Shown in pieces: positions 25,714 to 33,481 of a stretch of DNA of 64,000 bases (positions within the stretch are counted from its first letter, which is position 1; each line of letters starts with the position of its first letter). The stretch spans positions 62,001 to 126,000 of the forward strand of contig NZ_QXGH01000013.1 of NCBI RefSeq assembly GCF_003515065.1, written 5' to 3'. The position numbers were made by a program, and so were the translations under genes. Under the pieces are notes generated by a model. That model made no database searches and was not told the origin of the DNA. It was given only the letters and a program-made list of their open reading frames with translations. The stretch is from Nocardioides immobilis. GTDB taxonomy: Bacteria > Actinomycetota > Actinomycetes > Propionibacteriales > Nocardioidaceae.

Positions 25714-26702
25714 CGTTCGAGACCATCGGCCGGCACTCAGCCCGGGCCGGTCGCAGCGCCACGCGCGTCGGTGGACGGCTGGTCGTGCGTGGCTTGCGCC
25801 GGCTCGCGGACGGCGCCACGCCCGACGTACCGGTGCCGCCGCCGGCGCGACCCGTCGACCTGCCGGGCCGCGGGACGACGCACGTCCTCGACCTGCCGGG
25901 GCCCACACCCGACGCGCCGGTCCTGCTTCTGATGCACGGGATCGCGACCACCGGTCCGCTCACCTGGTTCTCGGTGCTGGACGACCTGAGCCGGCGCTAC
26001 CGGGTGGTGACGTTCGACCAGCGCTGGCACGGCCGCGGGATCCTCTCGGAGAAGTTCACCCTCGATGACTGCGCCGACGATGCCGTCGCGGTGCTCGACG
26101 CGCTGGGCATCGAGCGGGCGGTCGTCGTCGGCTACTCGATGGGCGGGGCGAGCGCGCAGGTCCTGTGGCACCGGCACCCCGACCGGGTCGCGGGGCTGGT
26201 GCTGTGCTCGACCTCGGCCCGGTGGCAGGGCCACCTGGGGGAGCGGGTCTTCTTCCTGATGCTGCGGATGGCCAACGAGGGCCTGCTCTCGGTCGCCGCC
26301 GACAAGGTGCAGGCGCATGCCTCGGCCCTGCCGCCGCTGGGCGACGAGGCGGCGGCCGACGCGGACCTCCGTGCCTGGTGCATGGCCGAGCTGCGGTCGA
26401 CCAGCCTCTGGTCGCTGCCCGTGGTGATGGCCGAGCTCGGGCGGTTCGACGCGACCGGCTGGATCGGCGACGTCACGGTGCCGACGGGCGTCCTGATCAC
26501 GGCCAGGGACCGCGCGATCCCCACCGAGCGGCAGCGCCAGCTGGCGGCGCGGATCCCGGGAGCGATCGTGCGGTACTCCCCGGGCGGTCACGCGTCCCTC
26601 GTGTTCGACATCCCGCGCTGGAAGCCCGTCTTCCTCGAGGTGGTCGACGAGGTCGTCGACGCCGTCGCCGAGCGGCCGGCCCGCGGAGTCGTCAGCGGGT
26701 GA
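25710..26702 (+). CDS. Alpha/beta-hydrolase
   Basis: 330 residues, ATGA overlap with the WS/DGAT gene. The fold is clear: LLLMHGIATTG oxyanion loop, GYSMGGASAQ nucleophile elbow (S143), VLITARDRAIP with the acid, and GGHASL with the histidine. The 50-residue N-terminal extension is basic and proline-rich. It closes the five-gene lipid operon and may act as a lipase or esterase on products of the upstream acyltransferases. The 3' end overlaps the convergent amine-oxidase gene by 11 bases. Confidence 0.86.
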   Translation: MTFETIGRHSARAGRSATRVGGRLVVRGLRRLADGATPDVPVPPPARPVDLPGRGTTHVLDLPGPTPDAPVLLLMHGIATTGPLTWFSVLDDLSRRYRVVTFDQRWHGRGILSEKFTLDDCADDAVAVLDALGIERAVVVGYSMGGASAQVLWHRHPDRVAGLVLCSTSARWQGHLGERVFFLMLRMANEGLLSVAADKVQAHASALPPLGDEAAADADLRAWCMAELRSTSLWSLPVVMAELGRFDATGWIGDVTVPTGVLITARDRAIPTERQRQLAARIPGAIVRYSPGGHASLVFDIPRWKPVFLEVVDEVVDAVAERPARGVVSG

Positions 26703-27885
26703 TCGCAGCGGCGGCCCGGATGCCGCTGCGGAGCGCGCCCTCCATGGTTCCTGAGTGCGGCCCGGCGGTGAACTCGCCGGCGAGCGCCAGCGGTCCGGCG
26801 GCATGCTGGAGCAGGCGGGCGGCGTCGGGCGAACGGCCGGCGAGGACGTAGGAGTAGCCGCCGCGGCTCCACGGGTCGGTCTCCCAGTCGGTCAGCAAGG
26901 CCTGCTCGCCGACGAGGTCGAGGTCCGGGCGGAGCGCACCCAGCGCCGTGAGCCAAGTCTCGGGCCCGTCGGCGACCGCGAGCCACTCGCGGGCGCCCGC
27001 CCCGCCCCCGAAGCAGGTGACCGCCCTGGCTCCGGCGTCGCCGGCCGGGTCCAGGGAGTTCCACGCCCACCAGGCGAAGCGCGGGTGCTGGACCCCGTCC
27101 GGGCGGGCCCGGTTGGTCGTCGGGACCGACAGCTTCACCGCGGTCCCGGTCGCCAGGCCCTCGAGGCCGGTCTGCCACGGGTCGGGGAAGCCCGGCTCCC
27201 ATGCCAGGTCGTCCAGCAGCGCCAGCGGTACGGCGACCACGGCCCGGTCGACCACCAGCGACTCGCGGTCGGTCGTCAGCACCACGTGGCCGCCGTCGAT
27301 CGCAACGCCGTCGACCGGCGTCCGGAGCCGGACCCGGTCGCCGAGCCCGACGGCGAGCGCCTCGGCGATCCGCTGGTTGCCACCGACCACGCGGGCAGCC
27401 GCATCGATCCGGGCCCCGTCGGCGCGCGCGACGTGGAAGCGCGCGCTTGCCGAGTGGGGGTCACCGGCGGCCGACGTCGCGATCCGGAGGAAGGCGGGGT
27501 CGCCGCCGTACCTCTCGCCGAGCGCGGCCACGAACGCCGCCGTTACCGTCGTGTCGTCCTCGGGGATCTGTCCCGCGACCTCAGCCAGGGTGTGCTCGAG
27601 CTCCTCGATCGTCGGCACCGTGCCGTCGACCCGCCGGCGGTGGAAGCGGATGCCGTGCGGCGCCAGCGGGAGCCCGAGGTCCGCGCAGAACCGGCGGGTC
27701 GTCTGCTGCTCGGCCTCGATCCACTCACCGCCCCGTTCGACCACCACGCCGTTCGGCAGGGCCGTCGACCAGGTGCGGCCGCCCACCCGGTCCCGTGCCT
27801 CGAGCACCACCACGTCGTGGTGGCGGTGCAGGATCGACGCGCACGCCAGACCGGCCAGTCCCGCACCCACCACGCCGATCCGCAT
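26692..27885 (-). CDS. Flavin amine oxidase-like NAD(P)/FAD oxidoreductase
   Basis: 397 residues. N-terminal Rossmann motif GVVGAGLAGLACASILHRH at residues 4-22, VVVLEARDRVGGRTWS (the amine-oxidase R-GGR motif), and the C-terminal LALAGEFTAGPHSGTMEGAL FAD segment. The set is typical of monoamine/polyamine oxidase-like flavoproteins. No signal peptide, so probably cytoplasmic. It stands alone on the minus strand, convergent with the lipid operon and divergent from the small membrane protein at 27924. Substrate not predictable; some relatives act on carotenoid-like lipids rather than amines. Confidence 0.85.
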   Translation of the reverse strand: MRIGVVGAGLAGLACASILHRHHDVVVLEARDRVGGRTWSTALPNGVVVERGGEWIEAEQQTTRRFCADLGLPLAPHGIRFHRRRVDGTVPTIEELEHTLAEVAGQIPEDDTTVTAAFVAALGERYGGDPAFLRIATSAAGDPHSASARFHVARADGARIDAAARVVGGNQRIAEALAVGLGDRVRLRTPVDGVAIDGGHVVLTTDRESLVVDRAVVAVPLALLDDLAWEPGFPDPWQTGLEGLATGTAVKLSVPTTNRARPDGVQHPRFAWWAWNSLDPAGDAGARAVTCFGGGAGAREWLAVADGPETWLTALGALRPDLDLVGEQALLTDWETDPWSRGGYSYVLAGRSPDAARLLQHAAGPLALAGEFTAGPHSGTMEGALRSGIRAAAAITR

Positions 27886-27923
27886 GCACGCAGCATGCCC
27901 GATCTGTCCTGCATGATCAGCCC

Positions 27924-28268
27924 GTGGCTGTCTTCGGGTGGATCGTTCTCGCGCTGGTGTTCGTCGACGAGCTGCTCGCGATGGCGGCGTTCGGCGTGTG
28001 GGGCTGGCAGCAGGACCCGCGCTGGCTCCTCGTCTGGATGCTCCCGATCGCCGCGATGCTCGTGTGGTTCTTCTTCGCCTCTCCGCGGGCGCGGTACGGC
28101 GGCGCTGTCGTCCGGCCGGCCGCCAAGGTCATCGTCTTCGGCTTGGCGACGCTCGCCCTCTGGGACGCCGACCACGAGACCTGGGCCGTGATGTTCTTCG
28201 CCTTCTCGGTCGTCGTCAACGGCCTCGCCCTCCTCCCCAGCATCCGGGTCCTCGTCGAGTCCGAGTAG
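27924..28268 (+). CDS. YrdB/DUF2568-like small membrane protein
   Basis: 114 residues from GTG 27924. Four hydrophobic segments fill the protein (WIVLALVFVDELLAMAAFGVW; LLVWMLPIAAMLVWFFFASP; VIVFGLATLALW; VMFFAFSVVVNGLALL), with FFASPRARYGG in the loop, the pattern of YrdB-family (DUF2568) inner-membrane proteins of unknown function. No strong ribosome site is visible at this start; the message may be leaderless or start slightly elsewhere. It is divergent from the amine oxidase gene with a 38-base gap. Confidence 0.75.
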   Translation: MAVFGWIVLALVFVDELLAMAAFGVWGWQQDPRWLLVWMLPIAAMLVWFFFASPRARYGGAVVRPAAKVIVFGLATLALWDADHETWAVMFFAFSVVVNGLALLPSIRVLVESE

Positions 28269-28300
28269 CTGCCCGCCCGCCGCGTGTGAGGAGGTGGCGC

Positions 28301-28363
28301 ATGCTGCCCCGCGTCGGCCCGGTCCCGAGCCACGAGCTGTTCGTGGGACTCGGAGCACGGTGA
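28301..28363 (+). CDS. Micro-ORF, 20 residues
   Basis: ATG 28301 preceded by GAGGAGGTGG at 28289-28298, an excellent ribosome site. Reads MLPRVGPVPSHELFVGLGAR and stops at 28363. The stop overlaps the next GTG (28360) as GTGA, suggesting translational coupling to the membrane peptide that follows. No recognised family. Confidence 0.5.
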   Translation: MLPRVGPVPSHELFVGLGAR

Positions 28364-28443
28364 TCGGAGCCGCCCTGGTGATGATCATCCTGGGCGGCAT
28401 CTGCGCCGGGTTCATCTACCTGCTGAGCCAGTCGCACGCCTAG
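28360..28443 (+). CDS. Micro-ORF, 27-residue single-pass membrane peptide
   Basis: GTG 28360 to TAG 28443. The peptide is almost all membrane segment (ALVMIILGGICAGFIYLL), with a short SQSHA tail. GGAG at 28352-28355 sits 4 bases upstream and the start overlaps the preceding micro-ORF stop. Such tiny membrane peptides usually tune a larger transporter or enzyme, but none is obvious here apart from the YrdB-like protein 90 bases upstream. Confidence 0.5.
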   Translation: MIGAALVMIILGGICAGFIYLLSQSHA

Positions 28444-28454
28444 CTCTCGAGGCG

Positions 28455-31400
28455 TCAGACGTTGCGCCGGTACTGCCCGCCCACCTCGAAGAACGCCTCG
28501 GTGACCTGGCCGAGCGAGCACACCCGCGCCGCGTCCATGAGTACGGCGAACACGTTCTCGCCGCTCGTCGCCGCCTCCTTGAGCCGGGCGATGGCCGCTT
28601 CCGCATCCTCGGCGTGCGCGGAGCGGAACCGCTCGACCCGCTCGAGCTGCGACTGCTTCTCCTCCGACGTGGCGCGCGCCAGCTCGATGTGGTCGGGCGT
28701 GCCGTCGTCGGCGCCGGGGCTGCGGAACGTGTTGACGCCGATGATCGGCAGCGAGCCGTCGTGCTTGCGGTGCTCGTAGAGCATCGACTCGTCCTGGATC
28801 CGGCCGCGCTGGTAGCCGGTCTCCATCGCGCCGAGCACCCCGCCCCGCTCGGAGATCCGGTCGAACTCGGCGAGGACCGCCTCCTCCACCAGGTCGGTGA
28901 GCTGGTCGACGATGAACGAGCCCTGCATCGGGTTCTCGTTCATGGCCAGGCCCCACTCGCGGTTGATGATCATCTGGATCGCCAGCGCGCGGCGTACGGA
29001 CTCGTCGGTGGGGGTGGTGACGGCCTCGTCGTAGGCGTTGGTGTGCAGCGAGTTGGCGTTGTCGTAGATCGCGCACAGCGCCTGCAGCGTGGTGCGGATG
29101 TCGTTGAACGCCATCTCCTGGGCGTGCAGCGAGCGACCCGACGTCTGCACGTGGTACTTCAGCCGCTGCGAGCGCTCGTTGGCGCCGTACCGCTCCTTCA
29201 TCGCGACCGCCCAGATCCGGCGGGCGACCCGGCCGATCACGGTGTACTCCGGGTCCATGCCGTTGGAGAAGAAGAACGACAGGTTCGGCGCGAAGTCGTC
29301 GATGTCCATGCCGCGGGCGAGGTAGGACTCGACGTAGGTGAAGCCGTTGGCGAGCGTGAAGGCCAGCTGGCTGATGGGGTTCGCCCCGGCCTCGGCGATG
29401 TGGTAGCCGGAGATGGAGACCGAGTAGAAGTTCCGGACCTCGTGCTCGATGAACCACTCCTGGATGTCCGCCATGCACCGCAGCGAGAACTCGGTGGAGA
29501 ACAGGCAGGTGTTCTGGCCCTGGTCCTCCTTGAGGATGTCGGCCTGCACCGTGCCGCGGACGTTGCGGAGCGCCTCGGCCGGCTCGATGCCCTTCTCGCG
29601 GGCCTGGTCGATGACCGTGTTGAGGAAGAACGCCAGCACGGTCGGCGCCGGCCCGTTGATCGTCATCGACACCGACGTCGTGGGCGAGCCGAGGTCGAAG
29701 CCGTCGTACAGCGCCTTCATGTCGTCGAGGGTCGCGACGCTCACGCCGGAGGTGCCGATCTTGCCGTAGACGTCGGGCCGCTCCGCGGGGTCGCGGCCGT
29801 AGAGCGTCACCGAGTCGAACGCGGTCGACAGCCGGGTCGCCGGCTGGTCCTCGGCGAGCAGCTTGAAGCGACGGTTGGTGCGGAACGGGTCGCCCTCGCC
29901 CGCGAACATCCGCGCCGGGTCCTCGTTCTCCCGCTTGAACGGGAAGACGCCGGCGGTGAAGGGGAAGCGGCCGGGCAGGTTCTCACGGCGCCAGAACCGC
30001 ACCAGCTCGCCGTGGTCCTCATAGGTGGGTACGGCGACGCGGGGCACCCGGGTGCCGGACAGGGACTCGCGGCCGGCGTCGCCGGCGTACTTCTCGACCA
30101 CCGCGGGCCATTCGGCGAGCTGGGACTGCACGTCCTCCGGCAGCTCCCGCTTCGCCCGCTCCGCGAGCTCCTTCGCCTCGGGCACCTCGTCGGCCACCAC
30201 GGCGAAGCGCTGGGCGCGCCGCGCGCCGGCGACGAGCGCCTCGGTCTCGGCGTGGTAGTCGCGCAACGACTCGGCGATCTCGGCGAGGTAGCGCACCCGG
30301 TCGCCGGGCAGCACCTGCTGGATCCGCGTCGACGTCTTGCCGGCGACCGGCGCGAGCACGCCCGCGTCGACCGCGAGCCCGTGCTCGGCCAGGAGCCCGC
30401 GCAGGAACTGGTAGAGCGCGGTGACCCCGTCGTCGTCGAACGTCGCGGCCGACGTGCCGAAGACCGGCATGTCGTCGGGCTGCTGGCCGAACGCCTCCCG
30501 GTTGCGCACGAGCTGGCGGGCGACCTCGCGCTGCGCGTCCCTGGCGCCCCGGCGCTCGAACTTGTTGATCGCCACGGCGTCGGCGAAGTCGAGCATGTCG
30601 ATCTTCTCGAGCTGGGAGGCGGCGCCGTACTCCGGCGTCATGACGTAGAGGCTGGTGTCGACGAACGGGACGACCGCCGCGTCGCCCTGGCCGATGCCGG
30701 GCGTCTCGACGATCACCAGGTCGAAGCCGGCGGCCTTGGTCGCGGCGATGACGTCGGCGAGGTGCTCCGGCAGCTCGTGGGCGCCGCGGGTGGCCAGGCT
30801 CCGGAAGAACACCCGGTCCCGGTCGAGCCCGGGCCCGTCGAGGTCGAGGCTGTTCATCCGGATCCGGTCGCCGAGGAGCGCCCCGCCACCCTTGCGCCGG
30901 GTCGGGTCGACGGCGAGTACGGCGACCCGCACCTTGTCGTACTGGTCCATCCGCAGGCGGCGTACGAGCTCGTCGGTCAGCGAGCTCTTGCCGCTGCCGC
31001 CGGTGCCCGTGATGCCGAGCACCGGGACCAACCTGTCGGTCGAGCCCGTCGAGACCTGCCGCAGCTTCTCGAGCGCGTCGTCGCCGACGGCACCGGTCTC
31101 GATGCCGGTGATCATCCGGGCCAGCGCCGTACGCCGCCCGGACAGGACGTCCTCGACGCTCACGTCGCGCAGCGACCACAGGTCGTGGTCGCAGTCGCGG
31201 ACGATGGAGTTGATCATCCCCGGCAGGCCCATCCGCTGGCCGTCCTCGGGGGAGAAGATGGTGACGCCCGAGGCGCGGAGCCGCTCGATCTCGTCGTGGA
31301 CGATCACGCCGCCACCGCCGCCGACGACCTTGACGTGGCCGGCGCCGTGGGCGCGCAGCTGCTCGACGAGGTACTCGAAGTACTCGACGTGGCCGCCCTG

Positions 31401-31622
31401 GTACGACGACACCGCCACGCACTGGACGTCCTCCTCCAGCGCCGTCTCGACGATCTCGGCGACCGACCGGTTGTGCCCGAGGTGGATCACCTCGCAGCCT
31501 TGGCTCTGGAAGATCCGGCGCATGATGTTGATCGCGGCGTCGTGCCCGTCGAACAGGCTCGACGCGGTCACCAACCGGATCGGATGGCTCGGCTTGTGCA
31601 GGGGCTTGCGGACCACGGTCAC
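28455..31622 (-). CDS. icmF: Fused isobutyryl-CoA mutase with G-protein chaperone (IcmF)
   Basis: 1055 residues, the length of IcmF. Order: B12-binding domain (residues about 14-150, with FDGHDAA where H27 is the lower axial ligand), MeaB-like G-domain (about 195-420, P-loop GITGTGGSGKSS at 203-214, then NKFERRG as the base-recognition NKxD-like region), linker, and the mutase TIM barrel (about 550-1055). It interconverts isobutyryl-CoA and n-butyryl-CoA using adenosylcobalamin, and the built-in GTPase handles cofactor loading. Isobutyryl-CoA comes from valine, so this fits the 2-oxoacid dehydrogenase operon at 51.6 kb. The start is GTG 31622. A paired GGACGTCC-type operator lies directly upstream. 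Confidence 0.95.
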   Translation of the reverse strand: MTVVRKPLHKPSHPIRLVTASSLFDGHDAAINIMRRIFQSQGCEVIHLGHNRSVAEIVETALEEDVQCVAVSSYQGGHVEYFEYLVEQLRAHGAGHVKVVGGGGGVIVHDEIERLRASGVTIFSPEDGQRMGLPGMINSIVRDCDHDLWSLRDVSVEDVLSGRRTALARMITGIETGAVGDDALEKLRQVSTGSTDRLVPVLGITGTGGSGKSSLTDELVRRLRMDQYDKVRVAVLAVDPTRRKGGGALLGDRIRMNSLDLDGPGLDRDRVFFRSLATRGAHELPEHLADVIAATKAAGFDLVIVETPGIGQGDAAVVPFVDTSLYVMTPEYGAASQLEKIDMLDFADAVAINKFERRGARDAQREVARQLVRNREAFGQQPDDMPVFGTSAATFDDDGVTALYQFLRGLLAEHGLAVDAGVLAPVAGKTSTRIQQVLPGDRVRYLAEIAESLRDYHAETEALVAGARRAQRFAVVADEVPEAKELAERAKRELPEDVQSQLAEWPAVVEKYAGDAGRESLSGTRVPRVAVPTYEDHGELVRFWRRENLPGRFPFTAGVFPFKRENEDPARMFAGEGDPFRTNRRFKLLAEDQPATRLSTAFDSVTLYGRDPAERPDVYGKIGTSGVSVATLDDMKALYDGFDLGSPTTSVSMTINGPAPTVLAFFLNTVIDQAREKGIEPAEALRNVRGTVQADILKEDQGQNTCLFSTEFSLRCMADIQEWFIEHEVRNFYSVSISGYHIAEAGANPISQLAFTLANGFTYVESYLARGMDIDDFAPNLSFFFSNGMDPEYTVIGRVARRIWAVAMKERYGANERSQRLKYHVQTSGRSLHAQEMAFNDIRTTLQALCAIYDNANSLHTNAYDEAVTTPTDESVRRALAIQMIINREWGLAMNENPMQGSFIVDQLTDLVEEAVLAEFDRISERGGVLGAMETGYQRGRIQDESMLYEHRKHDGSLPIIGVNTFRSPGADDGTPDHIELARATSEEKQSQLERVERFRSAHAEDAEAAIARLKEAATSGENVFAVLMDAARVCSLGQVTEAFFEVGGQYRRNV

Positions 31623-31626
31623 CTCA

Positions 31627-31669
31627 ACTAGTTGGACGTCCTAGGAAAATAGTAGGACATCCAAGTAGT
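31627..31669 (-). promoter_or_regulatory. Paired palindromic operator upstream of icmF
   Basis: Two 17-base half-elements in inverted arrangement, 31627-31643 and 31653-31669, each containing a GGAC(G/A)TCC palindrome (31634-31641 and 31655-31662, start points 21 bases apart). Only one central base and one flank base break the symmetry. The position directly before the icmF start suggests a repressor site. The same GGACGTCC core recurs at 51406-51413 before the 2-oxoacid dehydrogenase operon. Confidence 0.7.
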
Positions 31670-31695
31670 TACCCCAAATCCGGGTGTGGTCCAGT

Positions 31696-31762
31696 GCGGT
31701 AGTCCCTGACCTTTCCGTCGTCGCCGGGGTCGATTCACGACAGAAAAGTCAGGGACTACCGC
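31696..31762. repeat. 26-base near-perfect inverted repeat (large hairpin) between icmF and the phosphatase gene
   Basis: Arms 31696-31721 and 31737-31762 pair over 26 bases with two mismatches around a 15-base loop; the outer 15 (GCGGTAGTCCCTGAC) are perfect. It covers the last codon and stop of the phosphatase gene (31749-31751), so it can act as that gene's terminator. It lacks a U-tract, and its length is more than a terminator needs, so a REP-like repeat is also possible. Confidence 0.72.
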
Positions 31763-32276
31763 GAAATTCGGCCTGCAGCGCATCGGCGAGGGCGTCGGAG
31801 GTCCGCTCGACCATCGCCAGGACGCCGTGGAAGCCGTCGTCGCCGCCGAAGTAGGGGTCGGGGACCTCGGCGCCGGGGTCGACCGGGTCGAAGTCGCCGA
31901 ACAGGCGGACCCGGTCGGGCTCAAGGTCGCCGTCCGCGAGGGCGTGCAGGTCGTGGAGGTTCTGGCGGTCCATCGCCAGCAGCAGGTCGCAGTCGGTGAG
32001 CCAGGACGGCTGTACCTGCTGCGCGCGGTGCGCCGACGCCAGGTCGATGGGGTAGCCCTCGGTGGCGAGGAGGGCGGCCGCCCGCCGGTCCATCGGGCCC
32101 CCGACGTGCCAGTCGCCGGTGCCCGAGCTGACCACGGTCACCCGGTCGTGGAGACCGGCTGCGGCGATCCGGTCGGTCAGCACGACGTCGGCCATGGGGG
32201 AGCGGCAGATGTTGCCGAGGCAGACCAGGGCGATCCGGTAGCGCCCCGGCGTGCGGGGCGAGGGGAGCGTGGGCAC
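31749..32276 (-). CDS. Low-molecular-weight protein-tyrosine phosphatase
   Basis: 175 residues from GTG 32276. The P-loop C(X)5R signature is C19-LGNIC-R25-S near the N-terminus, and the general acid is in DPYFGG (D140-P141), both standard for LMW phosphatases. It removes phosphate from tyrosine, as in actinobacterial PtpA/PtpB-type signalling or cell-envelope polysaccharide control. Its start overlaps the membrane-protein stop by one base (TAGTG), so the two are cotranslated. The long hairpin at 31696-31762 ends the transcript. Confidence 0.92.
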   Translation of the reverse strand: MPTLPSPRTPGRYRIALVCLGNICRSPMADVVLTDRIAAAGLHDRVTVVSSGTGDWHVGGPMDRRAAALLATEGYPIDLASAHRAQQVQPSWLTDCDLLLAMDRQNLHDLHALADGDLEPDRVRLFGDFDPVDPGAEVPDPYFGGDDGFHGVLAMVERTSDALADALQAEFRGSP

Positions 32277-32686
32277 TACGCGGCCTTCTCGTCCTTCTCG
32301 TCGACGCCGACGAGGGCATCGAGGATCCAGGTGGTGACGCTGATGATGATCGCGCCGCCGACCGCGGGCCAGAAGCCCTCGACGTGGAAGCCGATGTCGA
32401 ACAGGTCGGCGACCCAGCCGGTCAGCATCAGCAGCAGCGCGTTGAGCACCAGCAGGAACAGCCCGAGCGTGAGCAGGATGAACGGGAACGACAGGATCAC
32501 CAGGACCGGCTTCACGAACGCCGTGACCAGGCTGAGGATCAACGCCACGCCGAGCAGCGGCAGCAGCTTCTCCTCCAGCTCCGGCTGGCCCTGACGCGGC
32601 CCGTTGAACCAGATGTCGTCCATCACCTGGGCGGCGAGGGCGAGGGCGACGCTGGTGATCGCCCAGCGAGCGAGGAACGCGACCAT
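32276..32686 (-). CDS. Phage-holin-4_2-like (DUF360-type) small membrane protein
   Basis: 136 residues with four hydrophobic stretches (AITSVALALAAQVM; LLPLLGVALILSLVTAFVKP; FPFILLTLGLFLLVLNALLL; FWPAVGGAIIISVTTWILDA). FVKPVLVILSFPFILLTLGL is the signature of the phage holin 4_2 family. Despite the name these proteins are chromosomal and widespread; no prophage genes are near. The acidic/basic KDEKAA tail is cytoplasmic if standard topology holds. Cotranscribed with the LMW phosphatase. Function unknown. Confidence 0.85.
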   Translation of the reverse strand: MVAFLARWAITSVALALAAQVMDDIWFNGPRQGQPELEEKLLPLLGVALILSLVTAFVKPVLVILSFPFILLTLGLFLLVLNALLLMLTGWVADLFDIGFHVEGFWPAVGGAIIISVTTWILDALVGVDEKDEKAA

Positions 32687-32706
32687 GCCGCCAGTGTTGC
32701 AGGGCG

Positions 32707-33399
32707 TCAGGTGAGGGCGAGCGCCTCGACGATCTCGTCGGCCGCGTCGTCGATGTGCCGGCGCAGGAACTCGTGGGCCCCGTCGAGGTCGCCGTCCTCG
32801 AGGAGCCGGACCAAGGGCTCGTGCGACTCCGCCTGGTCGTGCGCGTTGCGGCGCACCCGGTCGACCTGGGCGAGCGCGAGCTTCAGCTCGTCCATCAGGC
32901 TCTCGGCCATCTGGACCAGCCGCGGGCTGCCGGTGAGCTCGACCAGGGAGACGTGGAAGGCGAGGTGCCGCTCGTTGAGCTCCTCGTACGACGCCCGCCC
33001 GCTCCGGACCGCGCTCGTGTAGGCGTCCAAGGTCAGGCGGACCCGCTTCCGGGTCTCGTCGGAAGCCGTGGGCCAGGCCCGGACGCCGGCGCCCTCGAGC
33101 ACCCAGCGCGCCGCGCAGACGTCGCGCACGGAGTCGGCGCGCGGGGTGGCGACGCTGACGCCGCGGTTGGGCTCGCGGGTCGCGAGGCCTTCGGCGACCA
33201 GCGCCATCAGGGCCTCACGGACGGTCGGACGGGAGACGCCGAGGGACTCCGCGAGCGCGAGCTCCCGCAGCGGCGTCCCGCTCTCGACCTCGCCCTCGAA
33301 CACCGCCCGGCGCAGCTCGGCGGTCACGCGCTCGACGGTCGAGGCGTGCTCGACGCTGAGTGAGTCGAACGTGGGGTGGGTGGTCGGCATGCCGCCCAT
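32707..33399 (-). CDS. GntR-family (FadR/FCD) transcriptional regulator
   Basis: 230 residues. Winged helix at about 18-85 (ERVTAELRRAVFEGEVESGT, then LAESLGVSRPTVREALMAL); FCD ligand-binding domain at about 95-225 with RHIDDAADEI near the end. ATGs at 33399 and 33390 are both possible; the first has AGGTG in range. It is divergent from the amidinohydrolase gene, and a perfect palindrome between them (33435-33455) is the expected operator. It probably represses both genes until a small organic-acid or amino-acid ligand binds. Confidence 0.9.
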   Translation of the reverse strand: MGGMPTTHPTFDSLSVEHASTVERVTAELRRAVFEGEVESGTPLRELALAESLGVSRPTVREALMALVAEGLATREPNRGVSVATPRADSVRDVCAARWVLEGAGVRAWPTASDETRKRVRLTLDAYTSAVRSGRASYEELNERHLAFHVSLVELTGSPRLVQMAESLMDELKLALAQVDRVRRNAHDQAESHEPLVRLLEDGDLDGAHEFLRRHIDDAADEIVEALALT

Positions 33400-33434
33400 T
33401 GTCGCGCACCTGGGAGAAGCCGCTATGCTGTCTC

Positions 33435-33455
33435 ATTGTCAGATTGTCTGACAAT
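33435..33455. promoter_or_regulatory. GntR/FadR-type operator
   Basis: ATTGTCAGA-N3-TCTGACAAT, a perfect palindrome with 9-base arms, midway between the GntR gene (start 33399) and the amidinohydrolase gene (start 33482). TGTC-AGA/TCT-GACA arms suit FadR-subfamily regulators. AT content is clearly higher than in the surroundings. Confidence 0.82.
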
Positions 33456-33481
33456 CATTCGCTGGTGAAGGGAGCTGGGAG

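Noticed and set aside
28614..31631. 1005-codon open frame on the plus strand opposite icmF
   Set aside because: It is an antisense shadow caused by high GC at third positions; its translation is low-complexity and has no family signature, while the minus strand gives a complete IcmF.
32276..32686. Phage holin family match as a sign of prophage
   Set aside because: The family is chromosomal and widespread; no other phage genes, att sites or integrase are near.
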